From: Zea mays
Lineage: Eukaryota > Streptophyta > Magnoliopsida > Poales > Poaceae
NCBI RefSeq assembly: GCF_902167145.1
Contig: NC_050101.1
Location: 178,432,428-178,496,427 of the forward strand
Reading direction: 5' to 3'
Length of the DNA stretch: 64,000 nt
Shown in pieces: positions 33,558-43,571 of this stretch. The notes under the pieces were generated by a model, which did no database searches, was not told where the DNA came from, and saw nothing but the letters and a program-made list of their open reading frames with translations. The position numbers and the translations under genes are program-made. Within the stretch, counting starts at the first letter, position 1. Every line of letters begins with the position of its first letter.

Positions 33558-34002
33558 CTAGCCACTGGCCCTGTTGCTGCCCTTGTTGTTGCCGCCGTTG
33601 CCGCCCCTGTTGCCGCCCTTGCTGCCGCCGTTGCCGCCCCTACTGCCGCCGTCACTGCCATCGTCGCCGTCGTCACCATCACCTCCGTCGTCGTCGTCGT
33701 CGTCATCTCCGCCATCGCCGCCACCGCCCTCCTTGGACGAGTCCGAAGAGTCCTCCTCGCCCGAGAGAGTACTCTGACTCATCCGAGCCCTCGAGCCCGG
33801 AGCGCTCGATGGCCCGGATATAAGTCCAGACCTCCGCGGCAATCCCCTAGGAGTCGTCTGAATCGTCGGACGACGCCGGGGGAGAGACGGGAGCCGGAGA
33901 CCCCTCGGACTCGGAGGAGAACTCCTCCTCCGAGTATTCTGAGTCGCCGAAGTCCTCCGATGGAGGAATCGGCTCGCGCTTGCGTTTGTTACTCTTGCCC
34001 AT
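33558..34002 (-). pseudogene. Antisense acidic/Gly-rich small protein of the Grande-like element
   Basis: An ATG at 34002 (minus) opens a 51-codon frame, MGKSNKRKREPIPPSEDF then Ser/Glu/Asp-rich to a stop at 33847. A second frame beyond it carries GEEDSSDSSKEGGGGDGG, poly-Asp and GGN repeats down to 33558. Taken together this looks like one basic-acidic-glycine-rich protein of about 150 residues broken by a stop and a frameshift, though the two halves may be unrelated. A TATA box 79 nt upstream of the ATG supports transcription from this strand. Low-complexity composition (GAC/GAT and GGC repeats) could also explain the open frame. Confidence 0.5.
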
Positions 34003-34080
34003 GGTGAAAACGAAGGGAGAAGAAGAAAGCAAGCAACAGAGAACAACAAGAGATGTGAAAAAACCGGAGAGGCAAAGGCA

Positions 34081-34090
34081 CTATTTATAG
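34081..34090 (-). promoter_or_regulatory. Antisense TATA box in the Grande-like element
   Basis: Plus-strand CTATTTATAG reads CTATAAATAG on the minus strand, placed 79 nt upstream of the ATG at 34002. Confidence 0.55.
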
Positions 34091-35180
34091 AAGAAGAAGG
34101 CAACCGCTCACCTCCTACCACGGTCACTGAACAGTCGCAAAATATTCAATATACGCTTCAACCCGTCTGAAGATACGTCAGGCGGCTGACGCCGTTTCAC
34201 GCAACGCAACACCCATTGGGACTCCAGTCAACTGCACGGGTGATATGATTACACCCACCGTCACATCACATTACTACTCAGAAGCAGCCGGCTAAAACAC
34301 TCAGCGTACCAAGCCGTCCCTTGCCCACACCCATTGGGGGGACGCCCAGGAATTATCAGTATATTTTTCAAAACTGTCACATCCGTGCAGGGCATGCAAT
34401 GAATACCTCAAGACAAAAATGAGATATCAGCAAGGATCAAAGGAAAGCCAAATATAGCCAGGGAAGTACAAAATCTGACCGACAGAAGCGACACGAAGAC
34501 TAGCCAGGGGACATCCATCGAACATCCAATCAATCGCAGATCAAATAAATTGACCACCTAGCAAGATATGGGCAGATCACGAATTCGGCCTCAAAGACAA
34601 AATAATGCTGACCTCTAAAGCATAATATCGATGACATAATGCTGACCTCTAAGGCATTCGAAAAAAGAAAGGAAGACCCTCAGCAAAAGGACACGAAATG
34701 AAGACCTTCGAGTGGATTATTTTCAAAAATCCACTCGAAGCTCGGGGGCTACACCCATTGGGTGCACCTCCGGTGCACCCCATGAATCACCATTTCAAGT
34801 CAAGACAATGCCAACTTCTAAAGCATATGGCAAGATTAAAGGCAAGGCTGACCTCCAACAAGAGTGCAAGCGGAAAATAAAAATGATTTCTGATGAAGAC
34901 CTTCGAGTGGATTATTTTCAAAAATCCACTCGAAGCTCGGGGGCTACACCCATTGGATGCACCTCCGGTGCACCCAATGGAGTTTAGGGTCCTACAATAC
35001 GAAATGCCGATCTCCAAGGCACGAGTGTGAGACAAAGCTCTAGTTTTCAAGTGGTCAAAGCAGAAGGAGACAGTAAGAAATCGTTTTTACCAAACTGTCC
35101 GGAAAGCATTTATTGTCATAAACGAAGCCCGCAAGCTGGACCTAGGATCTCTGGGCCGATTATCTCAAAATCAACCCAAA
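34091..35180. other. Non-coding 3' region of the Grande-like element
   Basis: No frame of interest. It contains the 82-bp duplication described separately and repeated CCCATTGG motifs near GGTGCACC palindromes. Confidence 0.5.
34699..34975. repeat. 82-bp direct duplication with 13-bp hairpins
   Basis: 34699-34780 and 34894-34975 are nearly identical and 195 bp apart. Each copy includes CTTCGAGTGGATT and its inverse AATCCACTCGAAG separated by 9 nt, a strong hairpin, followed by CTCGGGGGCTACACCCATTGG and GGTGCACC-type short palindromes. Confidence 0.9.
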
Positions 35181-35191
35181 GACCGGGGGCT
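35178..35191 (+). promoter_or_regulatory. Polypurine tract of the Grande-like element
   Basis: AAGACCGGGGGCT lies directly before the 3' LTR start. It is interrupted by pyrimidines, which is common in this group. Confidence 0.6.
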
Positions 35192-35820
35192 TGTGGGGGA
35201 CAGATATCCCACGGGTCCACTGGAAGGATAAAAGACCTCACGAAAGGCCCAAGGGCCCAATAAATCGTAAGGTCACTCCTTCATGGGCCTGGGGAGGAAC
35301 GACTAGTGAAGCAGATCGACATAAGGCCGGATCGATGCGAGCCCGGATGGCCCAACAACGTTGAGCAAGCAACCACAACAGAAGACCCGACTTTCCCGCG
35401 CTGGAACCCCGTACAACGGAGCCAGGCGAGGATAAGTCGGCAGAACTATAGGAGGATAGGCTCAATTAGTTCACTATCTCTTAGGTGCGGTTTGTTATCT
35501 CATCCGCATGTATTGCCTCACGGTCGAATATATAAGGCCTAGGGGGCACCCCTTCAGAACGATTGATCCCACTACTCAGCCATCCACCTCAACTCTCTAC
35601 GTTCTAGCTTTAGAGAGCTCCCTTATAACCCATTACATAAAGCATACTCGCCAGGACGTAGGGTGTTACGCATCTCAAAGCGGCCCGAACCTGTAAACAC
35701 TGTCCATTGTTCCTCGTGCATCCGACACGAACCATTTAGATACAGTCGGCGACACCGTCCTACTCCTAAAACACCTTGAGGGGCAACCCCGGGTGTGCGG
35801 TCGGACCCAAAACACCGACA
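35192..35820 (+). repeat. 3' LTR of the Grande-like element
   Basis: 629 bp; TATA-like box at 35528-35537. It is followed by the duplication CTCGC at 35821-35825. Confidence 0.9.
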
Positions 35821-36358
35821 CTCGCATGCGCAGCCGCCGCCTAGCCCACGCCGCCGCCGAGCAGCCGCCGCCGTCGCCCGACACCGCCGCCCAAGCCTCT
35901 CCCGGCGACCTCCAGCCCCGTCCCGACGCCTAGCCCACGCCCGATCCTCTACCCACGTCGACCGGCAACTCCACCGTCGCCCAAGCAACACCGAAGCCGC
36001 CCCGACGCCGCCCGCGGCCGTCGGAGCCTCTGCCCCCGTTCCCGACGCCACCGGCGCCAGCCCCGACCCCGCCGGCGCTCGCTTCACCGACTAATCGTCC
36101 GGCAAAGTGAGCAATTTTATAATGTTTAGTATAATTTTGTATATGCATATATATTGTTTGCTAGTAGTAATGTTTAATTTGTTATGTTCGACGACTTGAT
36201 TTAATTATGCAATTAAATTAGCTTGTTTTAATTTATTTATTAGTGGCTACATAATTTAAACTTTTAATTTCTGAGGGTAATTATTAAGCCCTCGGAAATA
36301 ATGTTGCATTATTTGATTTAGGGTCCCGTGAAATGATTTTCTGTAGTGATATTGTATT

Positions 36359-37511
36359 TGAAAGGGAAATGCGCCCTTGGGCCATTTCTAGTATATTTTG
36401 GTGATTAAGTGCCCAACACATATTGAGTGAGTAATTATATATCAAGTGATGGATGAAGTGCGAATTGACAAGAAGGTATGGTTCTAGACTTAGTACATTG
36501 GTTTTTATGTACTAATATATTTATCTAAGTGCTAGAATCAGGAAAAGAAAAGGATTGGAAAAGAGTTGACTGTGTACAACCAACTGCTGCTCAGTCTGGG
36601 TGCACCGGACTGTCCGGTGCGCCAGGCTGGCTCTGGCGAACGGGCCACTCTCGGGAATTCGTCGGCGGCGTACGACTATAATTCACCGGACTGTCCGGTG
36701 AGCCAACGACCGCCAGCGCAACGGTCGGCCGCGCAATCCGCGCGCGACGCGTGGCCCCAGCCAACGGTCGGCTGGGGGCACCGGATTGTCCGGTGTGCCA
36801 ACGGCTACAATTCTGCAACGATCGGCTGTGCCATTTTAGGAAGGAGATCCGCACCGGACTGTCCGGTGTGCCACACGACAGAAGGCAAGAATTGCCTTCC
36901 AAGAATGCCTCTAACGACTCCTAGCTGCCTTGGGGCTATAAAAGGAATGGAGGAGTCAACCAAGCATACTTTGAGCATTCTAAGTTTTCCACACTCCGTC
37001 TCCTCACACTTGATTTACTTTCTTAGTGATTTGAGCTCTGTTCTAGTGGTGAACTTGTTGCGATTCATTTGAGCTCAAGTCTTGGCTGTGTGTGTGCGTA
37101 TTGCTGCGGATTTGTGTGTGTTGCTTCCCTCCCTTACTCTAAGTGTTTTCACTTTTATCTTTGTTGTAAGGGCGAGATACTCCAAGTTGTGGAGATTCCT
37201 CGCAAACGGAAAATAGTATAAGGAAGAAAACAACCATGGTATTCAAGTGGATCATTGGATCACTTGAAAGGGGTTGAGTGCAACCCTCGTCCATTGGGAC
37301 GCCACAACGTGGAGTAGGCAAGTGTTACTTGGCCGAACCACGGGATAAATCATCGTGTCTCTTGTGCTTGTTTTCTCTGTGACTATTGTGTTTCACAAGA
37401 GCTCGGTTCTTAGCCACTTGATTCTATTGTGCTAACACTTAATCAAGTTTTGTGGCTATAAGTTTTAAGTTTTTACAGGATCACCTATTCACCCCCCTCT
37501 AGGTGCTCTCA
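36359..37511 (+). repeat. 5' LTR of the truncated Opie/Ji element
   Basis: 1,153 bp from TGAAAGGGAAATG to GGTGCTCTCA. It has CACCGGACTGTCCGGTG palindromes at about 36602, 36683, 36780 and 36852, and a TATA box CTATAAAAGG at 36936-36945. Confidence 0.92.
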
Positions 37512-37512
37512 A

Positions 37513-37526
37513 TTGGTATCAGAGCT
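37513..37526 (+). promoter_or_regulatory. Primer binding site, initiator-Met type
   Basis: TTGGTATCAGAGC directly follows the LTR, complementary to the 3' end of initiator-Met tRNA, the standard Copia primer. Confidence 0.85.
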
Positions 37527-37562
37527 GTTCTCTTCACGAAAGGGACTAATCGCCCGAAAGGG

Positions 37563-39375
37563 ATGGATCCTAAGGGAAAGGGGATGGTGATCAACGACAA
37601 GGAAAAGGAGTCTTTCCTCAATGAGCCAAGGGACGACAAGCCCACTGACTCGGGCTCAAGTCATAAGAAGAAGGACGAGAAGAAGAAGAGGCGCATCAAG
37701 AAGATAGTCTACTACGACAGCGACGAATCCTCTTCTTCCCAAAGAGACGACGACGACGAGAAAAAGCAAACGGTTAACTCAAGCTTTTCTTTTGATTATT
37801 CTCGTATTCCATCTAACTCCAATGCTCATTTACTTTCAATTCCACTTAGGAAACCTCCGCACTTTGATGGAGAAGACTACTCATTTTGGAGTCACAAAAT
37901 ACGTAGTCACCTATTCTCTCTCCATCCAAGTATTTGGGAGATCATTGAAAATGGAATGCTTTTTGATAGTACTGACAATCCCATTTTCATTAATGAGCAA
38001 ATCCATAAAAATGCACAAGCTACCACTGTTTTGCTAGCATCCTTGTGCAGGGACGAGTACCATAAGGTGAGCGGCTTGGACAATGCCAAGCAAATTTGGG
38101 ACACCCTCAAGATCTCTCATGAGGGGAATGACGTCACCATGGTCACCAAGATGGAGTTGGTGGGAGGAGAACTAGGAAGGTTCACAGTAATCAGGGGGAG
38201 GAGCCAACTCAAACGTACAACAGGCTCAAGACCCTAGTCAACAAGATCAGGAGCTATGGAAGCACGAGATGGATGGACCACGACGTCGTCCGACTTATGC
38301 TCAGGTCTTTCACTGTACTTGATCCCCATCTTGTGAACTCTATCCGTGAAAATCCTAGGTACACCAAGATGACGCCCGAGGAAATACTTGGAAAGTTTGT
38401 AAGCGGGCGTATGATGATCAAGGAAGCAAGATACGTTGATGAGGCATTGAATGGGCCAATGCCCATCTACGAGCCTCAAAAGGTTGCTCTCAAAGCAACA
38501 AGTAGCAGGGAGGCGCTACCTAGCAAGGTGGCACAAGTTGAGGCGGCCGGGCTAAACGAGGATGAAATAGCCCTCATTATCAAGCGCTTCAAGACCGCAC
38601 TAAGAGGACGCAAGGAGTACTCAAACAAGAACAAGACAAAGGGAAAGCGTTCCTGCTTCAAGTGTGGTAAGACAGGTCATTTTATTGCTCAATGTCCCGA
38701 TAATAAAAATGACCAGGGAGAAAAAAGACATGGGAAGAGAGAGAACAAGAAGGTTTACAAGAAGGCGAAGGGCGAGGCACAACTTGGCAAAGAGTGGGAC
38801 TCAGATTGTTCTTCGTCCGACTCCGACGATGAAGGACTCGCCGCCTCGGCCTTCAACAAATCGTCGCTCTTCCCCAACGAGCACCATACTTGCCTAATGG
38901 CAAAGGAGAAGAAGGTAAACGCTCGAGAAACTCCTAAGTACTCTACTTCTAGTGATGAGGACTCTAGTGATGATGAAGTAGATTACACTAGCTTGTTCAA
39001 AGGATTAGATAGAGCTAAAGTAGAAAAGATTAATGAATTGATTGATGCATTGAATGAAAAAGATAGACTGCTAGAGAGGCAAGAGGACATCTTGTATGAG
39101 AAACATGACAAATTTGTTAGTCTTCAAAAGTCTCTTGCCTTAGAGATTAAAAGGAATGAATTACTATCTTCTGAATTATCTATTTGCAATGAATCTATTT
39201 CTAGCTTGAAGATTTTGAATGATGATTTAAATGCTAGGCTAGAGGTAGTTAATAAATCTAGTCCTTGTGTAGAGCATGTTGTAATTTGCAATAGATGCAA
39301 TGATTTTAATGTTGATGCTTGTGATGAACATTTAATTTCTATTTCTAAATTAAATGATGAAGTAGTAAGTCTTAA
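37563..39375 (+). pseudogene. gag fragment of the truncated Opie/Ji element, frameshifted
   Basis: Starts MDPKGKGMVINDKEK and follows the same domain order as the gag at 14040-16430. A one-base loss in a G run at about 38194-38199 shifts the frame after the segment GGELGRFTVIRG; the sequence continues in the next frame (DHDVVRLMLRSFTVLDPH) with a zinc knuckle CFKCGKTGHFIAQC at about 38655. It ends at about residue 600, in the coiled-coil part, where LTR-relic DNA is joined. Where the other copy has an internal TAG, this one has a Gln codon. Confidence 0.88.
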
Positions 39376-39688
39376 TTATTTATTTATTTTGTATAAAACT
39401 CAAGATGAGGCGCTTGGAGGATGCTGGAGGATGTACCACAAGATGAGGCACCTGGAGGATGCTGCGATGTGTTCGTGAGAGGTCTAGGTCGTCGTCTCTC
39501 AGTCAACTTTGGGTTGCTGGATCGTTGTCTCCTTACGATGTAATTATTTATTTATTTTGTATAAAACTCCTATTATATAGTAAAGTTGTAACATTTGTTT
39601 CTGTACCATGACTCATCATATGTGTGAAACTTGGTCTCAACATACCTGGTGATTATGTTCGCGCCCGGGTCCCTAAAACCTGGGTGTG
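39376..39688 (+). repeat. LTR tail relic related to the long-LTR element at 54947-62789
   Basis: Matches the last 250 bp of the LTRs at 57950-58199 and 62540-62789 (GGATGCTGCGATGTGTTCG, GTGATTATGTTCGCGCCCGGG) with clear divergence. The segment TATTTATTTTGTATAAAACTC occurs twice (39380 and 39548), so part of the tail was duplicated or two relics are joined. No complete LTR is present. Confidence 0.8.
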
Positions 39689-40903
39689 ATAGCAAGTGAC
39701 AGATGAGGATGTCAAGCAAGGAAAAACCTGAACAACGTCTTGTGTCCATTTCCATCGAGTTTAACATTTTTTCTTCTCCGAGAAAGAATTAGCATCGCTG
39801 TCAGATGAACAATGCATGGATCAGTTTGGTGCAGTCCTACTTCACTCAGATCAACGTTCCATTCTGATTAGAGCCAGTATCTCTTCCCTTTTAACTGAAA
39901 GCATTCACCCAAATGCCCTATCGATGCACTGAAAGAATCATTAAATCAGCTTAGATTAGACAATGGCATTACCGGTAGATGTAATGTCGTTGCCTCCAGA
40001 TCACTGGATATGCACAAACATAACATATACTACCTGTAGGGAAGACGGACATATGAGGTTAATAAAGATAGACACAACCATAGAAACTTTGAAAGATACC
40101 ATGCAAAGTTTAGACTACAAGAAACAAGGAACATTTTTCAATCATTAACTTACTGTTGCTACTATATCAATTTATTCATTCTTTGCATTAGCTAGCTAAA
40201 ATGTTTGATTCCTCTTAAGATGATATTTGATTTTGTTGTGCTATCTATAGTCTTAAGATAAAAAACATAGAGAGATGTCATGGTAATATCACAACAAAAG
40301 GGTGAGAACAAAAGTAAAACAATGGAGTGCTTTTGGCATATTGGAAAGCCTATCAATAGAAAGCTGTGCTCCGTTGGTGTTTTCAGCGTGCAACTGACAG
40401 ATGAGGATGTCTTCCACTATATCCATGTAGCATTCATTATATGTTAATAGCATATAAAAGTTTTTGGCTGAACTTGAAACAAGATAAAATGAATTGATTG
40501 GATGACTGCACATATTAAACTGAAAGAGATATCGATTGTGATTGTTGCACACATGTAAACCTCGAAATTATAGAGATTGTGGCTGTTCATTACATATTTA
40601 ATTATGTAAACACAATGTCAAATGTCTAGACAAAAAAGTTGAGGGCAGTTGCTTTTCTTTCCTGATTTTTAGCCGGTCCGTAACCCACTTTTTCGAGGAA
40701 AAAAAGAGGACATTGACAACAAAAAATGGCCTAACTTCCATGTTCTCGATTTTCATTATCCAAAATTCTAATCCTCCCTTGCTGCAGAGAAAGTTCGTGG
40801 ACAGGCAACGAGCAAGTGACGTTTCCATCCGTGGAAGTAAATCTTCTCATATCTTCTTCTTCAAAGTGCCTTACGTTGTATTGCGTTGCCTAATGCCATG
40901 CAA
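39689..40903. other. Decayed low-copy DNA with exon-like scraps
   Basis: A 48-codon stretch at about 39786-39932 (DEQCMDQFGAVLLHSDQR) reads like coding sequence but has no start and no recognised family. ACAGATGAGGATGTC occurs at about 39699 and 40397, suggesting an old duplication. I see no complete gene. Confidence 0.35.
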
Positions 40904-41215
40904 CAGAAGAACAAGGGGATCAACATTGTGTTCTGAAATATTTATTACATCAGCACAACACCCCTGTTCGTTTTCGGATTGCAGTACATGCAACAATATC
41001 ATATATCCAAGGTTTATCAGAAGAGGTAATTGACTCTTGCCTTATGTTTACTCTATTTCAGCACCATTGTGTCCTTACATGAACTAATCGGTGACATACC
41101 ATTTCCTATAAGCACGCTTCATTCGTATGCTGCGTTTGCTACATGTTGCCTTCCCTGTGTAGCAACAACTTTATTGATTTAGTTTATAGAACATCCTTTA
41201 TGCGACGACAAAAAA
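40904..41215 (+). repeat. Diverged tandem duplication, copy A
   Basis: Aligns with copy B (41693-41984, continuing at 43572) over landmarks CAACAATATCA-ATA-CCAAGGTTTATC, GAGAGGTAATTG, CACGCTT-ATTC, and GTTTATAGAAC. The core looks like a short exon with a donor (AGAG/GTAATTG) and an acceptor-like TTGCAG. No product is recognised. Confidence 0.65.
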
Positions 41216-41361
41216 GTTGCTTGTACATGTTGCACTTATATTATTTTTTTGGATGTAAATGTAGTACTAATATGAGCTATTTTCACCTCCAATCATGGAA
41301 TAATTTTATCTCGTTATGTTTGTGTTTCTTGTGCTTCACTCTCAGCTAAGTTACCTATTTA
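41216..41361. other. Spacer between the duplicated blocks
   Basis: AT-rich, no gene seen. Confidence 0.4.
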
Positions 41362-41681
41362 GGGTGTGTTTGGTTTGACTTTTGGCTTTAGTTTTTCCCC
41401 CCTAAAAGCCAAAAGCCAACCAAAGGGCTGGATCCAGAAAGCAGCTTTTTCTAAAAGCCGATTTTCTCGTAGTGCAAATTTGAAAGCACCTCTGGACCTG
41501 CTTTTAGTGGCTTTTCGGATGGAACTGTGAAAATATATATCGAAAAAATTTTAACGACTTTTAGTGGTTTCCACCAAACAGTTTTTAGCTTTTTAACAGC
41601 TTACAGCCTGCAGCAGCTTTTTTCCACAGCTCACAGCCCACAGCAACTTTTTTCACAGCCACAGCCCAACCAAAGAGACCC
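41362..41681. mobile_element. hAT-like MITE, 320 bp
   Basis: Imperfect terminal inverted repeats GGGTGTGTTTGGTT (left) and AACCAAAGAGACCC (right) with a rich pattern of AAAAGC/GCTTTT and CACAGC motifs inside. The flanks CTATTTA and TTATTTA agree at 6 of 7 positions and may be the target duplication. No coding capacity. Confidence 0.7.
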
Positions 41682-41692
41682 TTATTTACGTG

Positions 41693-41984
41693 CAACAAAC
41701 TCACAGTACAAGGGAATTAACATTGGGTTTTCGATACTTTATAGCAGCACTCTAAACTGTTTTTTAGATTCCAGTAGTTGCAACAATATCACATAACCAA
41801 GGTTTATCCAGAGAGGTAATTGTTTCTAGCCTTTGCTCGTACTCCATTTCCATGTCATTGCGTCGTTGCATAGATAGTTCCATTTTGTAGCATTTAATTC
41901 TACCACGCTTGATTCATGTCCTGCTTCTGCTATATACTGTGCTCCTTGTGCATCAACAAATTAATTAAATTGGTTTGGTTTATA
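41693..41984 (+). repeat. Diverged tandem duplication, copy B (interrupted)
   Basis: Second copy of 40904-41215, at perhaps 65-70% identity. It is interrupted at 41985 by a DNA transposon; similarity resumes after it (43572-43600: ACAACGTTCCTTAATTAGCGAC versus AGAACATCCTTTATGCGAC in copy A). Confidence 0.6.
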
Positions 41985-43562
41985 GTGTTTTCAGAACATC
42001 CGATTAGTCACGATTAATCGGCGATTAATCGACTGAACGTAACTCAGAGCCGATCAAGGTCAAGGGTAACGGCGCGATCAGGGCGATCAGATATCTGATC
42101 AACCGATTAGTCAGCTTGGCTAGCTGGATTAAAATTTCGGCCCAGTGGCCCACTTCACTTGCCCAGCGGCCCAGCCCAGCTTCCTTTTTCCCAATTCCCA
42201 CCACGTGAGCCGAAGCTGCACAGCACAACCAAGAGCCAACAGAGCAACGCCCAGGCACACACGACGCGGACCAGGCAACCAGCTGCCGAGGGAGGAACCC
42301 TAGCGGAACACTGTGCAGGTGACGGCGGCGCGCTACCGGTGACGGCGGCGCGCTACCGGTGACGGGGGATACGGTGGCATCGTCCCCCTCGGCCCCTCTT
42401 CCATCCCCGGCGCGGCGGCGCCAGCAGCCGGCCTGCAGGTACGGTCTCCAGTCTCCAGAATCCAGATTCAGAGCTTGTCCCTGTTTTCTGGTGTGCTCTG
42501 TTGTACTGTAATCTGTAGGTATGGGCGTATGCAGTGGCGGACCTAGGTTTTTATATAGGGTGTGCCACAACAAATTTTTTATATACAATTCTATACAATG
42601 TCTACCCATATCTGCCATACGTGATCAAAATGAACCTTCTCGTATAGATAAAATTCAGCACTAACTTGTGTGTTTCCATTCCACAAATCATAAAGGAACT
42701 GAAATGATCTTACACATGATAAAAACAACCTCTGTTGTATAATACCAGTAGTGCACCGAATATTCAATAAGACTAGAGAAGCCTAACTGTCACAAAGATT
42801 ACCAAATAATTGTTATAAACCTTGAGGATTGGACAACTGCAGACGTTCTCACCGAGGGGAGCAATGGAAGGCATTCATGCCTGAACCGCTGGATCTGGGG
42901 CGGGCAGCGGCAGGCGCTAGTCACCGGGGAGGCGCCGTGGGAGCTGGGCAGCGGGCCGCTGCCGACCTGGCAGGCGGCGACTGGACAGCCTGGTCCTAGG
43001 TGGCTTGACGGCTAGACGTCGACGTCCTGGTGTCTAGACGTGAGGGTGGGCTCTCGAGCGAAGATATAAAAAGTGCAAACTGTGAAGGGGAAGGGATCCT
43101 TGGTGGGCTGGCCAGGCCTTGGGTGGGCTGGCTTAGGGTGTGCCACGGCCCACCCGGACCCCCCCTTGGGTCCGCCCCTGGCGTATGGCTGTTGGCCTGT
43201 TGCTGCCCATGTCCATGTTTGTTGGTTTTCAGTTTTACTTGATGCTGAAAGCCTGAAACCTTCCAGTGATTATTTGCTTCATGTTGTAGTATGGCTGTTG
43301 GCCTGTTGCTGCCCATGTCCATGGGCGTATCACGTATGGCTGTTTGCCTTGTTGAAAGCCTGAATCTGAAGCCATGTCCATGGGCGTGTGTGTGTGTGTG
43401 TGATATATGTATGAAGGTTGATCGGTTCCTATAGCCCTGGACGATCAGGATGTCTGATTGACCGATCAGAACCCAGTTAATCGGGCTGGTCGTCGACTAA
43501 TCGTGATTAGTCAGCTGATCGCCCCTCTGGCGATCAGGAGCGATCAGCCGATCTGAAAACAT
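41985..43562. mobile_element. Non-autonomous TIR transposon of about 1.58 kb, hAT or Mutator type
   Basis: Ends GTGTTTTCAGAAC and GATCTGAAAACAT are inverted repeats. The direct duplication TGGTTTATA (41976-41984 and 43563-43571) is 9 bp, or 8 bp if one base belongs to the element, so the superfamily is undecided. Copy A of the duplicated block shows the uninterrupted target. Subterminal CGATTAATCG and GATCAG motifs are dense at both ends. A GC-rich core has a 21-bp duplication near 42325-42360. No transposase frame was found. Confidence 0.78.
42532..43180. mobile_element. hAT MITE nested in the TIR transposon
   Basis: 649 bp; ends CAGTGGCGGACC and GGTCCGCCCCTG form the terminal inverted repeat typical of Tip100-like hAT elements. 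The flanks GCGTATG (42525-42531 and 43181-43187) are duplicated, 8 bp if the ambiguous G is counted. No transposase. Confidence 0.85.
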
Positions 43563-43571
43563 TGGTTTATA

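Larger units (their letters stand above)
5006..35820 (+). mobile_element. Grande-like Gypsy LTR retrotransposon (Tat lineage), defective, host to three nested insertions
   Basis: Paired LTRs (5006-5633 and 35192-35820) start TG and end CA, and are flanked by the duplication CTCGC (5001-5005 and 35821-35825). Removing the Copia, Zeon-like and Ds-like insertions leaves about 13.0 kb. Order: LTR, primer site, gag, pol remnant with two RNase H regions and integrase, an 89-bp tandem array, a very long 3' region with antisense genes, a second tandem array, polypurine tract, LTR. A 600-bp LTR, about 14 kb length, long 3' region, tandem repeats and an antisense ORF are what I recall of maize Grande. 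The element lacks protease and the catalytic part of reverse transcriptase and has stops in gag and integrase, so it cannot move on its own. Roughly 13 LTR differences (about 2%) suggest an insertion several hundred thousand years old. Confidence 0.85.
4746..36348. mobile_element. CACTA-like DNA transposon, non-autonomous, split by a Gypsy element
   Basis: The left end starts CACTACAGTAAAAC and the right end, read inverted, starts CACTACAGAAAATC, so the first 8 bases and most of the first 13 agree. The left flank of the element carries direct and inverted copies of a TATGTCCGACGGCT motif, which is the subterminal pattern expected of CACTA transposase binding sites. Its own sequence is only about 780 bp (4746-5005 plus about 35826-36348) with no transposase. 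The right half starts with a GC-rich proline/alanine-type stretch. The flanking triplets (CCC on the left, ATA on the right) do not match, so no target-site duplication supports pairing these two ends. They may have been rearranged or could belong to different copies. Confidence 0.65.
36359..39375 (+). mobile_element. Truncated Opie/Ji-type Copia (5' LTR and most of gag)
   Basis: Begins with a complete 5' LTR (36359-37511), then a perfect initiator-Met primer site and gag, and stops inside gag where an unrelated LTR relic begins. No pol and no 3' LTR remain, and no target duplication can be tested. It starts only 10 bp after the CACTA right end, on the opposite strand to the intact Opie/Ji copy. 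Confidence 0.92.

Noticed and set aside
33558..34127. 189-codon minus-strand frame taken as one protein
   Set aside because: The N-terminal third lies across the promoter and TATA box and has no sense. Only the acidic and Gly-rich parts were kept, as a degenerate gene.
35795..36094. GC-rich frames in the CACTA right half, both strands
   Set aside because: Proline/alanine/arginine low complexity without a family match; typical of non-autonomous CACTA interiors.
37513..37526. tRNA gene suggested by the initiator-Met-like sequence
   Set aside because: It is only the short primer binding site of a retrotransposon; no cloverleaf is present. The same applies at 16466 and 58202.
42025..42618. 197-codon minus-strand frame
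   Set aside because: It crosses the boundary of a nested MITE and transposon and has no domain; an accident of GC-rich sequence.
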